Shown: positions 45,925 through 57,996, counted from the stretch's first letter. The stretch: DNA of 64,000 bases from Pacificimonas aurantium (GCF_020092905.1 NZ_JAGSGB010000002.1:372001-436000), one strand, 5' to 3'. The notes: a model not told the origin generated them from the sequence alone. Program-made: numbers and translations.

Positions 45925-47972
45925 CACTCGCCCCTCAGCATGCCGGGCAGGAACCAGGCCGCAGCCGCGGCAAGGCCGATCAGCATGACCAGAGCGTAGG
46001 AATATACATAGCCGGACTGAAGCGCGCGCGCCGCGACCGACGACCGGCCGACCAGACCGGCGATCCCGTTCGGACCGAAGCGATCGATCGTGCCCTCGTC
46101 ACCGCGCCGCCACAATGTCCGTCCGAGCCACATGGCGGGCACGACGAAGACGTAATGGTAGAGCTCGTCGAAATACCATTTGTGCTTCAGGAAGTCGTAA
46201 AGCGCCGAGAACTGAGCGGCGAAGGCCGGCGCGCTGCCCGGACGGCGAATATAGTTGTTCCACGCGATCAGGAAGCCCGTCACCATCGCGACGAAGGGCG
46301 ACAGCTTCACCCACACGGGGACATGGTGCGCCTCTTCCATCAGCTCTGCCGCAAAGGCGAGAGATCCGCGCCAGAACTCGGCGCCTTCCTCCGCGCCGGT
46401 GAACGGATAATAGAAGAGCCAGCCCGAGAAGATGGCGCCGAGCGACAAGATGGCGAGCGGGATCAGCATGACCGCCGGGCTTTCATGCGGGTGATAGCCG
46501 CCGGTTCCCTCTGCGACCACCGGCTCGGCCGGTTCGTGCGGGGGATGGCCGGCATCCTCGTCTGACGGGTGATCATGAACCGCGTGCCGGATGTGCTCGG
46601 AACCCGCCCAGCGGGGCTTTCCGAAGAACGTCAGGAAAATGAGGCGCCAGGAGTAAAAGCTGGTGAGGAGCGCTGCGAACACGCCGACGGCAAAGGCCAC
46701 GAAACCGGCGGTCGATCCGCTGGCAAAGGCACTCTCGATGATCATGTCCTTCGAATAGAAGCCGGCAAAGCCGATCCCGGCGAGCGGGATGCCCACCCCG
46801 GTAATTGCGAGCGTGCCGATCATCATCGCCCAGTAGGTGAAAGGAATTTCCTTACGCAGGGCGCCATAGTGGGTCATTTCCTGTTCGTGGTGCATCGCGT
46901 GGATGACAGAGCCCGCGCCGAGGAAGAGCAGTGCCTTGAAGAAGGCGTGCGTCGTCAGGTGGAACATGGCGACGCCGTATGCGCCGACGCCCGCCGCAAA
47001 GAACATGTAGCCGAGCTGTGAACAGGTCGAATAGGCGATGACGCGCTTGATGTCGGTCTGCACCGTGCCGACCGTGGCGGCGAACAGCGCCGTCGCCGCA
47101 CCGACATATGTCACGACGGTAAGAGCTGCGGGTGCCGCCTCGAACAGCGGCGACAGGCGGCACACCATGAAAACGCCTGCCGTCACCATCGTAGCGGCGT
47201 GGATCAGAGCCGAGACCGGCGTCGGCCCCTCCATCGCGTCCGGCAACCAGGTATGGAGACCGAGCTGCGCCGACTTGCCCATCGCCCCAACGAAGAGCAG
47301 CAGGCACAGCGTCGTCAGGATATCGACTTCGGTGCCAAGGAAGGTGAACGTTCCGCCGCGATAGGCGTCCGCCGTACCGTTGATCACTGAGATATCGACG
47401 GTGCCGAACACCAAGAACACGCCGAAAATGCCCAGCGAGAAGCCGAAATCACCGACGCGATTGACGACGAACGCCTTGATGGCCGCCGCATTGGCGCTGG
47501 GCTTGTAGTACCAGAAGCCGATGAGAAGGTAAGAGGCGAGGCCGACCCCCTCCCAGCCAAAGAACATCTGCACCAGATTGTTGGCTGTTACCAGCATCAG
47601 CATCGCGAAGGTAAACAGCGAGAGATAGGCGAAAAAGCGCGGCTGATCCGGATCCTCGGCCATGTAGCCCCAGGAGTAGAGGTGCACCAGCGAGGAGACC
47701 GTCGTGATGACGATCAACATCACGGCGGTCAGCGTATCTAGCCGGAGCGACCAGTCGACGACGAAGTCGCCAGAGCGCATCCAGTCCATCACCGGAACGG
47801 TATAACTGACGTCGCCGAAGCCGACGTCGAAGAAGGTAATCCAGGACAGCATCGCCGAAATGAACAGCGCACCGGTGGTCACCACCTTGGCGAGCGTATT
47901 GCCAAGCGCGCGGTTGCCGAACCCGGCAATGATGGCCGCCAGCAGCGGCAGGAAAACGAGAGTCTGCAGCAT
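45924..47972 (-). CDS. nuoL: NADH-quinone oxidoreductase subunit L
   Basis: A 682-residue membrane subunit of complex I with the antiporter-like core and a C-terminal lateral helix. Conserved blocks are [40 protein letters not shown], and the Lys of [20 protein letters not shown] His- and Asp-rich insertion ([20 protein letters not shown], near 46540-46610) lies before the last helices. It follows nuoK after an 11-base gap. Confidence 0.96.
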   Translation of the reverse strand: MLQTLVFLPLLAAIIAGFGNRALGNTLAKVVTTGALFISAMLSWITFFDVGFGDVSYTVPVMDWMRSGDFVVDWSLRLDTLTAVMLIVITTVSSLVHLYSWGYMAEDPDQPRFFAYLSLFTFAMLMLVTANNLVQMFFGWEGVGLASYLLIGFWYYKPSANAAAIKAFVVNRVGDFGFSLGIFGVFLVFGTVDISVINGTADAYRGGTFTFLGTEVDILTTLCLLLFVGAMGKSAQLGLHTWLPDAMEGPTPVSALIHAATMVTAGVFMVCRLSPLFEAAPAALTVVTYVGAATALFAATVGTVQTDIKRVIAYSTCSQLGYMFFAAGVGAYGVAMFHLTTHAFFKALLFLGAGSVIHAMHHEQEMTHYGALRKEIPFTYWAMMIGTLAITGVGIPLAGIGFAGFYSKDMIIESAFASGSTAGFVAFAVGVFAALLTSFYSWRLIFLTFFGKPRWAGSEHIRHAVHDHPSDEDAGHPPHEPAEPVVAEGTGGYHPHESPAVMLIPLAILSLGAIFSGWLFYYPFTGAEEGAEFWRGSLAFAAELMEEAHHVPVWVKLSPFVAMVTGFLIAWNNYIRRPGSAPAFAAQFSALYDFLKHKWYFDELYHYVFVVPAMWLGRTLWRRGDEGTIDRFGPNGIAGLVGRSSVAARALQSGYVYSYALVMLIGLAAAAAWFLPGMLRGE

Positions 47973-47983
47973 CCGCCTTCCCG

Positions 47984-48289
47984 CTAGCCCTTCATCTGAT
48001 TGATCTGGTCAACGGCGATGGTGCCGCGGTTGCGGAAGTACAGCACGAGGATGGCGAGCCCGATGGCCGCCTCACCCGCCGCCACGGTCAGGACGAACAT
48101 GGCGAATATCTGCCCTGTAAGGTCGCCCAGATATGCCGAGAACGCCACGAGATTGATGTTCACGGCGAGCAGGATCAGCTCGATGGACATCAGGATGACA
48201 ATCACGTTCTTGCGATTGAGCGCGATGCCGAGAACGCCGAGCACGAACAGGATCGCGCCGACGGTGATATAATGTTCGAGACCGATCAC
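47984..48289 (-). CDS. nuoK: NADH-quinone oxidoreductase subunit K
   Basis: A 101-residue membrane subunit with three transmembrane helices. The two functional Glu residues are visible in [20 protein letters not shown] and in [17 protein letters not shown]. The start is a GTG at 48289 that overlaps the nuoJ stop (GTGA), so it is translationally coupled to nuoJ. Confidence 0.96.
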   Translation of the reverse strand: MIGLEHYITVGAILFVLGVLGIALNRKNVIVILMSIELILLAVNINLVAFSAYLGDLTGQIFAMFVLTVAAGEAAIGLAILVLYFRNRGTIAVDQINQMKG

Positions 48290-48906
48290 AGCTCGACCCC
48301 CTCGCCCACTTTCGGCTTCGTAATCCGCACCGCTTCGCCGGGCTGGCGCGCAACCTGGCGCGCAATGTTCTGCCGCTTAACCCCGCCGCGCGAGCGGTGG
48401 GTCAGGACAATGGCACCGATCATGGCGGTCAGGAGGATCATGCCTGCACCCTGGAAGACATAGACATAGCGTGTGTAGAGCAGCGCACCGATCGCCTCGG
48501 TATTGCTGATGCCAGCCATACTTGTGAGCACCGGCGTAGGCGGCGCGCCTGCCGGCGGCCCGATCACCGCCGCAGCGCCGGCCGCTACGATCAGTTCTCC
48601 GGCCAGAAGCCCCGCGAGGATCAGGCCGAAGGGAAGATAGCTGACGAAACCCGCGCGCAGGCTGGCGAAGTCGATGTCCAGCATCATGACGACGAACAGG
48701 AAGAGGACTGCGACCGCGCCCACATAAACGATGACGAGCAGCATCGCGAGGAACTCGGCGCCGAGAAGAAGGAACAGCCCCGCAGAGTTGAAGAAGGCGA
48801 GGATCAGCCACAGCACCGAATGCACCGGGTTCCGTGACAGGATGACTGCGGTGCCCGACACGAGCACGACCGCAGCCAGCATGTAGAAGATAATCGCTTC
48901 GACCAT
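48286..48906 (-). CDS. nuoJ: NADH-quinone oxidoreductase subunit J
   Basis: A 206-residue membrane subunit with five hydrophobic segments. The conserved third-helix block is [22 protein letters not shown], preceded by [30 protein letters not shown] (about positions 48745-48840). A basic C-terminal tail of about 40 residues follows the last helix. It begins 59 bases after the nuoI stop, the widest gap between neighbouring nuo genes here, and that gap shows no clear terminator. Confidence 0.95.
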   Translation of the reverse strand: MVEAIIFYMLAAVVLVSGTAVILSRNPVHSVLWLILAFFNSAGLFLLLGAEFLAMLLVIVYVGAVAVLFLFVVMMLDIDFASLRAGFVSYLPFGLILAGLLAGELIVAAGAAAVIGPPAGAPPTPVLTSMAGISNTEAIGALLYTRYVYVFQGAGMILLTAMIGAIVLTHRSRGGVKRQNIARQVARQPGEAVRITKPKVGEGVEL

Positions 48907-48965
48907 GCCGGTCCCTGTTACCCTTTTTTCAAAAATTCAGCCGGTTTCGGAGAGTTGCCAGCGCC

Positions 48966-49451
48966 CTAGCGGTAGGCCGCATCCGCCGCAAGATTTGCTG
49001 CAATGGCAGGCTCCCAGCGCTCGCCATTTTCCAGCAGTTTATGCTTGTCGTAGATCAGTTCCTCGCGCGTTTCCGCAGCGAACTCGAAATTCGGACCCTC
49101 GACGATGGCATCCACGGGGCAGGCTTCCTCGCAGAAGCCGCAATAGATGCACTTCGTCATGTCGATGTCGTAGCGCGTCGTGCGGCGTGATCCGTCGGCG
49201 CGCGGCTCGGCCTCGATCGTGATCGCCTGCGCCGGGCAAATGGCCTCGCACAGCTTGCACGCAATGCAGCGCTCCTCGCCGTTGGGATACCGGCGCAGCG
49301 CATGTTCTCCGCGAAAGCGCGGAGACACCGGCCCCTTCTCATAGGGGTAGTTCACCGTCACTTTCGGCTTGAACATATATTTCAAGGTCAGGCCCAGACC
49401 CTTCACGAACTCCCACAGCAGGAAGGACTTGGCCGTTTGCGCAAAACTCAT
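48966..49451 (-). CDS. nuoI: NADH-quinone oxidoreductase subunit I
   Basis: A 161-residue ferredoxin-like subunit carrying two [4Fe-4S] clusters (N6a and N6b) that lead electrons toward the quinone. The two complete motifs are [17 protein letters not shown] and [17 protein letters not shown]. The N-terminal helix region [17 protein letters not shown] is typical. The ATG at 49451 overlaps the nuoH stop by four bases; upstream in-frame codons belong to a chance extension inside nuoH. Confidence 0.97.
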   Translation of the reverse strand: MSFAQTAKSFLLWEFVKGLGLTLKYMFKPKVTVNYPYEKGPVSPRFRGEHALRRYPNGEERCIACKLCEAICPAQAITIEAEPRADGSRRTTRYDIDMTKCIYCGFCEEACPVDAIVEGPNFEFAAETREELIYDKHKLLENGERWEPAIAANLAADAAYR

Positions 49452-50500
49452 TGGAAATGACCCGGGGTTACGAACATCAGATAGCCGGAGACCAAGAACA
49501 CCCAGAACAGGCTGACCGGCAGGAACACCTTCCACCCCAGCCTCATCAGCTGGTCGTAGCGGTAGCGGGGCACGGTAGCGAAGATCCAGGCGAACACGAA
49601 GAACATGAAGGCGATCTTCAGGAGGAGCCAGATGATACCCGGTACCCAGTAAAGAAACTCCAGCTCGAACGGTGGCAGATAGCCGCCGAGGAACAGGACG
49701 CTCATCAGCGCGCACATCAGTAGGATCGCGCCATATTCGCCGAGCCAGAAGAGCGCGAAGCTCATCGAAGAATATTCGGTCTGGTAGCCGGCAACGAGTT
49801 CCGCTTCCGCCTCGGGCAGGTCGAAGGGCGGCCGGTTCGTTTCCGCCAGAGCCGAGATCAGGAACATGATCGCCATCGGGAAGAGCAGCGGATTGAACAG
49901 GTTCATGTTGATGAACCCGAGAATGGTGCCCTTCTGCGCCATGACGATGGTGTTTAGGTTGAAGCTGTTCGCCCACAGCACCACGCAGATCACGATAAAG
50001 CCGATGGAAACCTCGTAGGAAACCATCTGCGCCGCGGAGCGAAGACCGCCGATGAACGGGTATTTCGAGTTCGACGCCCAGCCCGACATGATGATGCCGT
50101 AAACCCCGAGCGACGAAACCGCGAAAATATAGAGAATTCCGACATTAATGTCGGCAAGCACGAGGCTCGGCGAGAACGGAACCACCGCCCAGCCGACCAG
50201 TGCCAGGGTGAAGGTGATCATCGGCGCCAGCAGGAAGACGCCCTTGTTCGCGCCCGCCGGAATGATGGTTTCCTTCAGGAAGACCTTCAGACCGTCGGCG
50301 AACGACTGAAGCAGTCCCCACGGCCCGACCACGTTCGGACCCCGCCGCATCTGCGCCGCGGCCCAGATCTTGCGATCGGCATAAACCGCATAGGCCACGC
50401 CGATGAGGACCGGAAGCACGATCGCAAGGATCAGGAGCGTGTAGGCCACGATATAACCGAGAACCGGCCCCAGGAAGCTCTGCTGGAAGGCGTCGACCAT
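49448..50500 (-). CDS. nuoH: NADH-quinone oxidoreductase subunit H
   Basis: A 350-residue membrane subunit with eight helices that forms the quinone chamber with NuoB and NuoD. Conserved parts are [24 protein letters not shown] (near 50285-50355), the loop [23 protein letters not shown], and [15 protein letters not shown]. The ATG overlaps the nuoG stop by one base. Confidence 0.97.
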   Translation of the reverse strand: MVDAFQQSFLGPVLGYIVAYTLLILAIVLPVLIGVAYAVYADRKIWAAAQMRRGPNVVGPWGLLQSFADGLKVFLKETIIPAGANKGVFLLAPMITFTLALVGWAVVPFSPSLVLADINVGILYIFAVSSLGVYGIIMSGWASNSKYPFIGGLRSAAQMVSYEVSIGFIVICVVLWANSFNLNTIVMAQKGTILGFINMNLFNPLLFPMAIMFLISALAETNRPPFDLPEAEAELVAGYQTEYSSMSFALFWLGEYGAILLMCALMSVLFLGGYLPPFELEFLYWVPGIIWLLLKIAFMFFVFAWIFATVPRYRYDQLMRLGWKVFLPVSLFWVFLVSGYLMFVTPGHFQ

Positions 50501-52560
50501 TACTCAGCCGCCTCCAGGACGCGGTGCTCGTCGCGCAGAATGACTTCGGCGCATTCCTGCATCACCTCGGAGGCACGGGCCACCGGATTGGTGAGATAAT
50601 AATCGCCGATCGGATAGCGCAGCGGATCGGCGCCGATGGCGCCTGCTCCGGATATCCCGAGCGCACTCCACGACGGTGCGGAAAGACCTGGAACTGCCAG
50701 ATGCGGCCAGTCCTTCGCAATCCGGTCGCGAAGCTCTTCATACGTATCATATGGCAGGGTCTTGCCGAGAACGTCCGACAGGGCGCGCAGGATCGCCCAG
50801 TCCTCGCGCGCATCACCTGGCGGGTAGACGGCGCGGAAGCTGTGCTGGACTCGCCCCTCCATATTCACCCAGGTGCCGTTCTTCTCGGCAAAGCTGGCTG
50901 CCGGCAGGATGACGTCGGCATGTCCGACGCCCCGGTCGCCGTGATGACCGATATAGATGGTGAACAGATCCTTGAACGGAACCGGGTCTAGCTCGTCGGC
51001 ACCGTGCAGGAACAGCGCCTTCAGCTTGCCCGCAGCGGCCTCACCGGCCAGTGCCTCGATACCGCCCGGGGTCGTAAAACCCAGATCTAGGCCGCCGACA
51101 CGCGCCGCAGCCGTGTGAAGAATATTGAAGCCGTTCCACTCACCTGAAATCGCACCAATGTCGTTCGCCAGGGCCTCGGCCGCCGCCAGAACCGCGGCAC
51201 CGTCAGCGCGGGAGAGCGCGCCCTGACCGACGATGATCGCCGGGCGTTCCGCTTTCTTCAGAGCCTCAAGCGCCGCCTTTGGAAGTTTGGAGAGCGTGGA
51301 CAGCTCCTCGCCAATCCAGTCCGCGGCATAGGTCAGGTCGATCTCGGGGCCGATGGCGAATACCTTGGCCCCGCCCTTCCGAACGGCCTTGCGCAGCCGT
51401 GTGTTCACGAGCGGCGCTTCCCAGCGCACATTGGCGCCCACCAGAAGAACGACGTCGGCCGTCTCCAAAGGGGCAATGCCCGTGTTGAAGAGATAGCCGC
51501 CCCGCGGCGAGGCGACCTCGCCGCCGATTTTCGCGCCGTCCTGGCGGCATTCATGGCGAGAGGACCCCAGTGCGGTGACAAGATCCTTCAGCGCCGCCAT
51601 GCTTTCCACGTCGACGAGATCGCCCGCAATCGCGCCGATCTGCTCGCCGGACAGGCCGGACAGGCCAGCCTTGATGGCGGCAAAAGCCTCTTCCCAGCTT
51701 GCCGCACGCAGCTTGCCGTTCTGGCGGACATAGGGCTTGTCGAGCCGGCGCTTCATCAGGCCGAGCGGGCCGTAGCGCCCCTTGTCGGAAACCCATTCTT
51801 CGTTGACGTCGTCGTTTACCCGGGGATTCACGCGGAGGATCTGCGGGCCACGGGCATGATAGACGACGTTGGACCCGAGGGCGTCCATCACGTCGATGGC
51901 ATTGGTCTTCACCGTCTCCCAGGGCCGCGAGCGGAACGCATAGGGTTTGGAGGTCAGCGCACCCACCGGACAGAGATCGATGACATTGCCCGACAGTTCG
52001 GACGTCGTCGTCTTCTCGAGATAGGTGGTGATCTGCATGTTTTCGCCGCGCCCCACCGCGCCGATTTCCTCAACGCCGGCCACCTCTTCGGCAAAGCGCA
52101 CGCAGCGCGTGCAGTGAATGCAGCGGGTCATCACCGTCTTGATGATCGGCCCCATATATTTCTCGGTCACCGCCCGCTTGTTCTCGTCATAGCGGGACGT
52201 GCCGCGGCCATACATCAGCGCCTGGTCCTGCAGGTCGCATTCGCCGCCTTGGTCGCAGATCGGGCAGTCGAGCGGGTGATTGATGAGCAGGAACTCCATC
52301 ACCCCCTCGCGGGCCTTCTTGGTCATGTCGGACTCGGTGAAGACTTCCTGGCCATCCGCCGCAGGAAGCGCGCAGGACGCCTGAGGCTTCGGCGGCCCCG
52401 GCTTCACCTCGACGAGGCACATGCGGCAATTGCCTGCGATCGACAGGCGCTCATGATAGCAGAAGCGCGGAATTTCCTTCCCCGCCGCCTCGCAGGCCTG
52501 GAGTACGGTCGCGCCCTGCGGAACCTCGACCTCGATGCCGTCTACGGTCAGCTTTGGCAT
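50500..52560 (-). CDS. nuoG: NADH-quinone oxidoreductase subunit G
   Basis: A 686-residue peripheral-arm subunit. The N-terminal [2Fe-2S] domain has [19 protein letters not shown] and the Cys of SCALPA. The next cluster region is [19 protein letters not shown], and [17 protein letters not shown] gives further ligands. The rest is a molybdopterin-oxidoreductase-like domain without an active cofactor in this family. It starts at the ATG of 52560, 35 bases after the stop of an uncharacterised gene. Confidence 0.97.
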   Translation of the reverse strand: MPKLTVDGIEVEVPQGATVLQACEAAGKEIPRFCYHERLSIAGNCRMCLVEVKPGPPKPQASCALPAADGQEVFTESDMTKKAREGVMEFLLINHPLDCPICDQGGECDLQDQALMYGRGTSRYDENKRAVTEKYMGPIIKTVMTRCIHCTRCVRFAEEVAGVEEIGAVGRGENMQITTYLEKTTTSELSGNVIDLCPVGALTSKPYAFRSRPWETVKTNAIDVMDALGSNVVYHARGPQILRVNPRVNDDVNEEWVSDKGRYGPLGLMKRRLDKPYVRQNGKLRAASWEEAFAAIKAGLSGLSGEQIGAIAGDLVDVESMAALKDLVTALGSSRHECRQDGAKIGGEVASPRGGYLFNTGIAPLETADVVLLVGANVRWEAPLVNTRLRKAVRKGGAKVFAIGPEIDLTYAADWIGEELSTLSKLPKAALEALKKAERPAIIVGQGALSRADGAAVLAAAEALANDIGAISGEWNGFNILHTAAARVGGLDLGFTTPGGIEALAGEAAAGKLKALFLHGADELDPVPFKDLFTIYIGHHGDRGVGHADVILPAASFAEKNGTWVNMEGRVQHSFRAVYPPGDAREDWAILRALSDVLGKTLPYDTYEELRDRIAKDWPHLAVPGLSAPSWSALGISGAGAIGADPLRYPIGDYYLTNPVARASEVMQECAEVILRDEHRVLEAAE

Positions 52561-52595
52561 TTACCGGATACCCTTACGATTCTCGCCACGGCCAC

Positions 52596-53276
52596 TCATT
52601 CGGACGAGCCTTCCCCGCCACCCGCGAACCGGGCGCGCTCTACACGGTAGAGTCCGATGGCCAATGTTGTGCGCACGCTCGCCGGATTGGCTTCGACCTG
52701 AGTGCCTTCGCTGATACAGCTTCCCAGCGTTGGAGCGATCGCCCGAAGCTGCTCCATCTCGCCCTCGGAACCCGGGTCCGGCGCCAGATAGCGAAGTACC
52801 GCGGTTGCATCGGTAAGAGCCACACAGGCGCCGAGCCGTTCGTTGCTTGAACGGAGAATGATATTCTCGCCGGGAACGTCCGACAGGTCCGTGGAGAAGA
52901 CCCGTTCATCCCGGTCGACGCCGAGACCCTGCTCGGCAAGATTCTCCACCAGCGCAGAAAGGAGGGTGAGGCTGTCAATCCGCGCACGATAGCCCGAAAA
53001 GCCTTCGCAATCTACGAGCGTCAGGATTCGCTTGAGGTCGCGATACTGCGGGCGCGATCCAAAAGGTTCAGCGAACATATCGTGCAGACGTGACGGGGAC
53101 CTGTCCGCAACACAGGCAGCGGCCTCGTCTGCGGCGAGCAGGACGCGGTTCTCGACCTGGTTATCCAGCTGGTACTTCCGATCTGAAGGCTGGCGGATGT
53201 TCGTACCCGTTGACTGGGCCTGGGCTACGCCAGCCAGCATCAGGGCGAATCCGGCAAGAAGGGACGCAAGTCTCAA
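52596..53276 (-). CDS. Uncharacterised secreted protein inside the nuo operon
   Basis: A 226-residue protein with an N-terminal signal peptide ([20 protein letters not shown], cleavage likely after residue 20). The mature part contains four cysteines (AACVADRS, LVDCEGF, LGACVAL, GSCISEG), which could form disulfides in the periplasm. I do not recognise a domain. It overlaps the preceding small membrane protein gene by four bases and sits between nuoF and nuoG, so it is expressed with complex I. A complex I related role in the periplasm is possible but unproven. Confidence 0.72.
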   Translation of the reverse strand: MRLASLLAGFALMLAGVAQAQSTGTNIRQPSDRKYQLDNQVENRVLLAADEAAACVADRSPSRLHDMFAEPFGSRPQYRDLKRILTLVDCEGFSGYRARIDSLTLLSALVENLAEQGLGVDRDERVFSTDLSDVPGENIILRSSNERLGACVALTDATAVLRYLAPDPGSEGEMEQLRAIAPTLGSCISEGTQVEANPASVRTTLAIGLYRVERARFAGGGEGSSE

Positions 53277-53500
53277 GAGCCGCCCTCCCCTTTATTCTTC
53301 TCAAGATTGCCCGCGGTTTCGTCGTGGCGGCGCAGGTCGCGATTTCGCTTCGCGCGCTTGTCTTCCTGTTCGAGATACTGCGCGTTCATCCAGCCGTTCT
53401 CGGGTCCACTGCGGCGGCTGCCGTCACCGGGAAAGAGAACGCTGATCGCGGCGGCGAAAATGATGCCGAGCGGAATAAGGCCGAGCAATAGATGGCTCAT
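53273..53500 (-). CDS. Uncharacterised small membrane protein inside the nuo operon
   Basis: A 75-residue protein with one N-terminal transmembrane helix ([20 protein letters not shown]) and a charged C-terminal half ([23 protein letters not shown]). Its ATG overlaps the nuoF stop (ATGA), and its stop overlaps the next gene, so coupled translation is strongly suggested. The family is unknown to me. The single helix with a long charged tail resembles the layout of small accessory subunits, but this is only a resemblance. Confidence 0.72.
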   Translation of the reverse strand: MSHLLLGLIPLGIIFAAAISVLFPGDGSRRSGPENGWMNAQYLEQEDKRAKRNRDLRRHDETAGNLEKNKGEGGS

Positions 53501-54801
53501 TCCGCGGCTACCTTCATGGCTGACTTGCGCTCTTCGATGCGGCGCTCGAGTTCGGGACGGAAGTGCCGGATGAGGCCCTGGATCGGCCAGGCAGCTGCGT
53601 CCCCGAGCGCGCAGATGGTATGCCCTTCGACCTCCTTGGTTACGTCGTGCAGCGTGTCGATCTCGGAAATCTCCGCCTGCCCGGTCACCAGCCGCTCCAT
53701 CACCCGCCACATCCAGCCGGTGCCTTCGCGGCACGGCGTACACTGGCCGCAGCTCTCATGCTTGTAGAAATAGCTGATGCGGCTGATCGCGCGGACGATG
53801 TCGGTGGACTTGTCCATGACGATAACCGCAGCCGTGCCGAGGCCCGATTTCAGGTCGCGCAGACCGTCGAAATCCATCGGCGCGTCCATGATCTCGGATG
53901 CCGGAACGAGCGGCACGGAGGAGCCACCCGGGATCACCGCGAGGAGATTGTCCCAGCCGCCGGTAATGCCGCCGCAATGCTTCTCGATCAGGTCGCGGAA
54001 CGGGATCGACATCGCCTCTTCGACAACGCAGGGCCGCTCGACATGTCCGGAAATCTGGAACAGCTTCGTACCGTGATTATTCTCGCGTCCGAAGCTTGAG
54101 AACCACTCCGCGCCGCGCCGAAGGATGGTCGGCACGACGGCGATGGACTCGACATTGTTGACAGTCGTTGGATGCCCGTAAAGCCCCGCACCGGCGGGAA
54201 AAGGCGGCTTCAGGCGCGGCTGACCCTTCTTGCCCTCCAGGCTTTCCAGCATCGCTGTCTCTTCGCCGCAGATGTAGGCGCCGGCACCCCGGTGCATGTA
54301 GACATCGAAATCATAGCCCGTCTTTGCGGCATTCTTGCCCAGAAGCTTCTTGTCGTAGGCCTCGTCGATGGCGCGCTGCAGGGCCTGCGCCTCGCGGATA
54401 TACTCGCCGCGGATATAGATATAGGCGGCCCGCGCGCGCATGGCGAAGCCGGCGATCAGCGCGCCTTCCAGCAGCTTGTGCGGGTCGTGCCGCAGGATTT
54501 CTCGGTCTTTGCAGGACCCAGGCTCGGATTCGTCGGCATTGATGACCAGATAGCTCGGCCGCTCAGGATTGGGCTGCTTCGGCATGAAGCCCCATTTGAC
54601 GCCGGTCGGAAAGCCGGCGCCGCCGCGCCCGCGCAGTCCGGACGCCTTGACCTGCTCTATGACCCAGTCGGGTCCTTCCTGGATCAGGGCCTTCGTCTTG
54701 TCCCAGTCGCCGCGCGCCTGAGCTGCCTTCAGCTCGGGCGACTGAAAGCCATAGAGATTGGTGAAGATCCGGTCCTTGTCCTGAAGGAAGTCGAAGCTCA
54801 T
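53497..54801 (-). CDS. nuoF: NADH-quinone oxidoreductase subunit F
   Basis: A 434-residue subunit that binds NADH and FMN at the tip of the peripheral arm. The nucleotide motif is [18 protein letters not shown], followed by [15 protein letters not shown] and [18 protein letters not shown]. The N3 [4Fe-4S] ligands are in [16 protein letters not shown] with a later Cys in ICALGDAA. The ATG at 54801 overlaps the nuoE stop (ATGA). Confidence 0.97.
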   Translation of the reverse strand: MSFDFLQDKDRIFTNLYGFQSPELKAAQARGDWDKTKALIQEGPDWVIEQVKASGLRGRGGAGFPTGVKWGFMPKQPNPERPSYLVINADESEPGSCKDREILRHDPHKLLEGALIAGFAMRARAAYIYIRGEYIREAQALQRAIDEAYDKKLLGKNAAKTGYDFDVYMHRGAGAYICGEETAMLESLEGKKGQPRLKPPFPAGAGLYGHPTTVNNVESIAVVPTILRRGAEWFSSFGRENNHGTKLFQISGHVERPCVVEEAMSIPFRDLIEKHCGGITGGWDNLLAVIPGGSSVPLVPASEIMDAPMDFDGLRDLKSGLGTAAVIVMDKSTDIVRAISRISYFYKHESCGQCTPCREGTGWMWRVMERLVTGQAEISEIDTLHDVTKEVEGHTICALGDAAAWPIQGLIRHFRPELERRIEERKSAMKVAAE

Positions 54802-55490
54802 GCCCATTCCTTCCGGTAGTCGTGGTTCTTCTCGACCATCGCCGTCAGCGTCGTCGGCCCGCCCGCCGGCTCTGAGCTGTGGCGACCGTTCTGCGGACCC
54901 GGCTGCGGCTGCTCTCCGGCGGCAAGCATGTCGATGATGCGCGCCGTATCCTCGGCGGTCAGGCATTCGAAATTGTCGTCGTTGATCTGCAGCATGGGCG
55001 CGGTCGCACAATTGCCGAGGCATTCGACCTCGGTCAGCGTGAACAGCCCATCGGGCGTGGTCTGCCCCTTGTAGATGCCCTTCTCGTTGAGAACGCGCAT
55101 CACGTCATCCGAGCCGCGGAGCATGCAGGGCGTCGTCCCGCACAACTGCACATGATATTTCCCCACGGGGACAAGATTGTACATCGTGTAGAAGGTCGCG
55201 ACCTCGTAGACCCGGATATAGGGCATCAAAAGCTCGCGCGACACGAACTCGATGACCGGAATGGGTAGCCATCCCTGCGTGCCGGTCTGCGCACCCACCT
55301 GCCGCTGTGCGATGTCGAGCAGCGCCATCACGGCGGAGGCCTGCCTCCCTTCGGGATATTTGGCGATTTCCGCCGCAGCCTTCTTCGCGCTTTCGGCTGT
55401 CCACTGGAAGCCGTCGAAAGCGTGATGGTCCGGCTGCTCCGGCGCCATGTCGGCGGCATGGCCGTGGCTGGAATAGGTGGCTGCTGGCAT
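54798..55490 (-). CDS. nuoE: NADH-quinone oxidoreductase subunit E
   Basis: A 230-residue thioredoxin-like [2Fe-2S] subunit (N1a). The ligands are in [14 protein letters not shown] and [17 protein letters not shown]. The helix [19 protein letters not shown] and the strand [20 protein letters not shown] fit. Two starts are possible: 55490, used here, and 55448 (MAPEQPDHH). A Pro/Gly-rich C-terminal tail of about 40 residues extends beyond the core domain. Confidence 0.95.
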   Translation of the reverse strand: MPAATYSSHGHAADMAPEQPDHHAFDGFQWTAESAKKAAAEIAKYPEGRQASAVMALLDIAQRQVGAQTGTQGWLPIPVIEFVSRELLMPYIRVYEVATFYTMYNLVPVGKYHVQLCGTTPCMLRGSDDVMRVLNEKGIYKGQTTPDGLFTLTEVECLGNCATAPMLQINDDNFECLTAEDTARIIDMLAAGEQPQPGPQNGRHSSEPAGGPTTLTAMVEKNHDYRKEWA

Positions 55491-55625
55491 TCGGCTCGGT
55501 CTCGTCAATCTAGACGGGCGTCCCGACACGGAGTGCTGCGCCCGATCTTCACGGGCGGGGACTAGCCCAGAAACGATGCCCTTCGCAACCGCCGCAATGG
55601 CCGCAGCGACAAGGATTTCCGCTAG

Positions 55626-56084
55626 TTAAGATGCATTCGCAATAAGAACGGACTGCACGCAGCCAATCCGGTCGCCGCCGGGCGCAGGGCGGATTTCCCA
55701 GTCCGTACGAAACGGAACGGCGTTGGCGCCGAGCGGCGTCGAGACCGTGGACACGGCCCCGGTCGTTTCGTCGGCTGCGACGATACGGGTGATGACCGCC
55801 GGCCGGTTGGCACCGGTGCGGGCCCGGACAATGCGCGCGGCGCGCGTCCAGTCATCGACCGAATTGCCGTCAGGTCCATTTTGGAAGGCGAACCCCTCGC
55901 AGCGGTCCGGCCGCTCGAACAGCTGTCCCGTCGCCATGGCCTGAACGATGGCCTGGGGCGTCCGGTAGGCCGCCGGCAGGTCGGCGAGGTCGACCACTTC
56001 GGGCGCGCTGGCAGCCGTCGGCTTCGGGGCCTCGTCACAGGCGAACAGAAGGACTGCCGGAATGGCCGCAATCAGCGGTCGCAT
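55626..56084 (-). CDS. Uncharacterised lipoprotein between nuoD and nuoE
   Basis: A 152-residue protein with a lipoprotein signal ([16 protein letters not shown], lipobox LFAC, Cys16). The mature part begins with a Pro/Ala-rich linker and includes [19 protein letters not shown] and [21 protein letters not shown], leaving two cysteines that could pair. I recognise no family. Its start lies inside the 3' end of nuoD (13-base overlap), and nuoE follows after 135 bases, so it is part of the complex I transcription unit. Confidence 0.72.
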   Translation of the reverse strand: MRPLIAAIPAVLLFACDEAPKPTAASAPEVVDLADLPAAYRTPQAIVQAMATGQLFERPDRCEGFAFQNGPDGNSVDDWTRAARIVRARTGANRPAVITRIVAADETTGAVSTVSTPLGANAVPFRTDWEIRPAPGGDRIGCVQSVLIANAS

Positions 56085-57334
56085 TCACCGAACACGATAT
56101 CGAGCGACCCTAGAACGGCGGGGGCATCGGCAAGCATGTGGCCTTTGCACAGGAACTCCATCGCCTGCAGGTGCGAAAAGGCCGTCGGCCGGATCTTGCA
56201 ACGATAGGGTTTGTTCGTGCCGTCGGACACCAGGTATATGCCGAACTCTCCCTTGGGACTTTCGGTGGCGACGTAGCAGTCGCCCTCGGGCACGTGGAAC
56301 CCCTCGGTGTAGAGCTTGAAATGATTGATCAGCGCTTCCATCGAGCGCTTCATCTCACCCCGTTTCGGCGGACCGATCTTCGAGTCGGTCGTCATCACCG
56401 GCCCCGCCGGCATGTTCGCCAGGCACTGCTTGATGATCCTCAGGCTCTCGCGCATCTCGTTCATGCGCACCATGAACCGGTCATAGCAGTCGCCGCGTGT
56501 GCCGACCGGAATATCGAAATCCATCTCGGCGTAGACATCATAGGGCTGCGACTTGCGAAGGTCCCAGGGAATGCCCGAACCGCGGATGCACGGACCGGAA
56601 AAGCCCCAGGCGATAGCGTCTTCCTTCGAAATGACGCCGATATCGACATTGCGCTGCTTGAAGATGCGATTGTTCGCAACGAGGGACTCGAAGTCGTCGA
56701 GCACCTTCGGGAATTTCTCGGCCCAGTCGGCGATATCCGCCACCAGCTTCGGCGGCAGGTCCTGATGGACGCCGCCGGGGCGGAAATAGGCAGCGTGGAA
56801 GCGCCCGCCCGATGCACGCTCGTAGAACTCGCAGATATATTCGCGTTCCTCGAACAGCCACAGCATCGGCGTCATGGCGCCAACGTCCATTGCATGCGCG
56901 GTGGTGTTCAGGATGTGGTTCGTGATGCGCGTCATCTCGGCATAGAGAACGCGGATATACTGGGCGCGCAGCGGCACTTCGAGATCGAGCAGCTTCTCGA
57001 CCGCGAGCACATAGCTGTGCTCCATGCACATCGGGCTGACATAATCCAGGCGGTCCATATAGGGCAGCGCCTGTAGATAGGTCTTGTACTCGATCAGCTT
57101 TTCCGTGCCGCGGTGAAGCAGCCCGACATGCGGATCGACCCGCTCGATGATCTCTCCGTCCATCTCCATGATCAGACGAAGCACGCCGTGAGCCGCAGGA
57201 TGCTGCGGCCCGAAGTTCATGGAGTAGTTCTGAATCTCGGTATGAGACTCGGTCTCGCCCGTTTCGCTGTCGAAGGTGACGGAATTTGTCGACGGGTCGT
57301 CCTTCGCGGCCGTCGTGTCGAGAACGTCGCTCAT
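56072..57334 (-). CDS. nuoD: NADH-quinone oxidoreductase subunit D
   Basis: A 420-residue subunit lining the quinone site, related to the large subunit of NiFe hydrogenases. The signature [21 protein letters not shown] is at 57160-57225, followed by [20 protein letters not shown], the block around the key His and Tyr, and [20 protein letters not shown]. It ends [13 protein letters not shown] as usual for the family. The ATG at 57334 overlaps the nuoC stop (ATGA). Confidence 0.97.
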   Translation of the reverse strand: MSDVLDTTAAKDDPSTNSVTFDSETGETESHTEIQNYSMNFGPQHPAAHGVLRLIMEMDGEIIERVDPHVGLLHRGTEKLIEYKTYLQALPYMDRLDYVSPMCMEHSYVLAVEKLLDLEVPLRAQYIRVLYAEMTRITNHILNTTAHAMDVGAMTPMLWLFEEREYICEFYERASGGRFHAAYFRPGGVHQDLPPKLVADIADWAEKFPKVLDDFESLVANNRIFKQRNVDIGVISKEDAIAWGFSGPCIRGSGIPWDLRKSQPYDVYAEMDFDIPVGTRGDCYDRFMVRMNEMRESLRIIKQCLANMPAGPVMTTDSKIGPPKRGEMKRSMEALINHFKLYTEGFHVPEGDCYVATESPKGEFGIYLVSDGTNKPYRCKIRPTAFSHLQAMEFLCKGHMLADAPAVLGSLDIVFGECDR

Positions 57335-57972
57335 TCGCCCTTCTCCTCGGTCGGAACGTCCTCGGACGTCACGGCCTTCTCGTCGCCGGGAAGATTGTAG
57401 CGGATATAGTCGGGCCCCTCCCACGGGCTCTGGAAATCGAACGTGCGGAAGTCCTGGGCCAGCTTCACCGGCTCGTAGATCACCCGCTTCTGCTCCTCGG
57501 AGTAGCGCATCTCGACATAGCCGGTCAGCGGGAAGTCCTTGCGGAACGGATGACCGGAAAACCCATAGTCCGTCAGGATACGGCGGTGGTCGGGATTGCC
57601 CTCGAACAGGACGCCGTAAAGATCCCACACCTCGCGCTCCAGCCAGCCTGCGACCGGCCAAAGATCGACGATCGACGGCACGGGGGTCTTCTCGTCGGTC
57701 GAGGTCCGCACGCGAACGCGCGCATTCTTCGTCAGCGACAGCAGGTGGTAGTTCAGCTCGAACCGCTCAGGCCGTTCGGGAAAGTCGCAGCCCGCTAGCT
57801 CCATCAGCTGCTGATAGCCATGCTCGTCGCGCAGGGCAGTCAGCGTCGCGACAAGAGCGCCGCGCGGGACGGTCAACGTCAACTCTCCGCGGTGCGTATG
57901 AGCGTCGGCCTCGGGAAAGGCCTCGGCGAGGCCCTCGTCGCGGGTCATGATCGGGGCGGGGTGAGCGGGCAC
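57331..57972 (-). CDS. nuoC: NADH-quinone oxidoreductase subunit C
   Basis: A 213-residue peripheral subunit. The conserved signature is [20 protein letters not shown], followed by [20 protein letters not shown] and [17 protein letters not shown]. The start is a GTG at 57972 with an AAAGG ribosome-binding site upstream; the ATG at 57948 lacks one. It follows nuoB after 24 bases. Confidence 0.96.
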   Translation of the reverse strand: MPAHPAPIMTRDEGLAEAFPEADAHTHRGELTLTVPRGALVATLTALRDEHGYQQLMELAGCDFPERPERFELNYHLLSLTKNARVRVRTSTDEKTPVPSIVDLWPVAGWLEREVWDLYGVLFEGNPDHRRILTDYGFSGHPFRKDFPLTGYVEMRYSEEQKRVIYEPVKLAQDFRTFDFQSPWEGPDYIRYNLPGDEKAVTSEDVPTEEKGE

Positions 57973-57996
57973 CGGCAGCCTTTCGCGTTTACTGGA

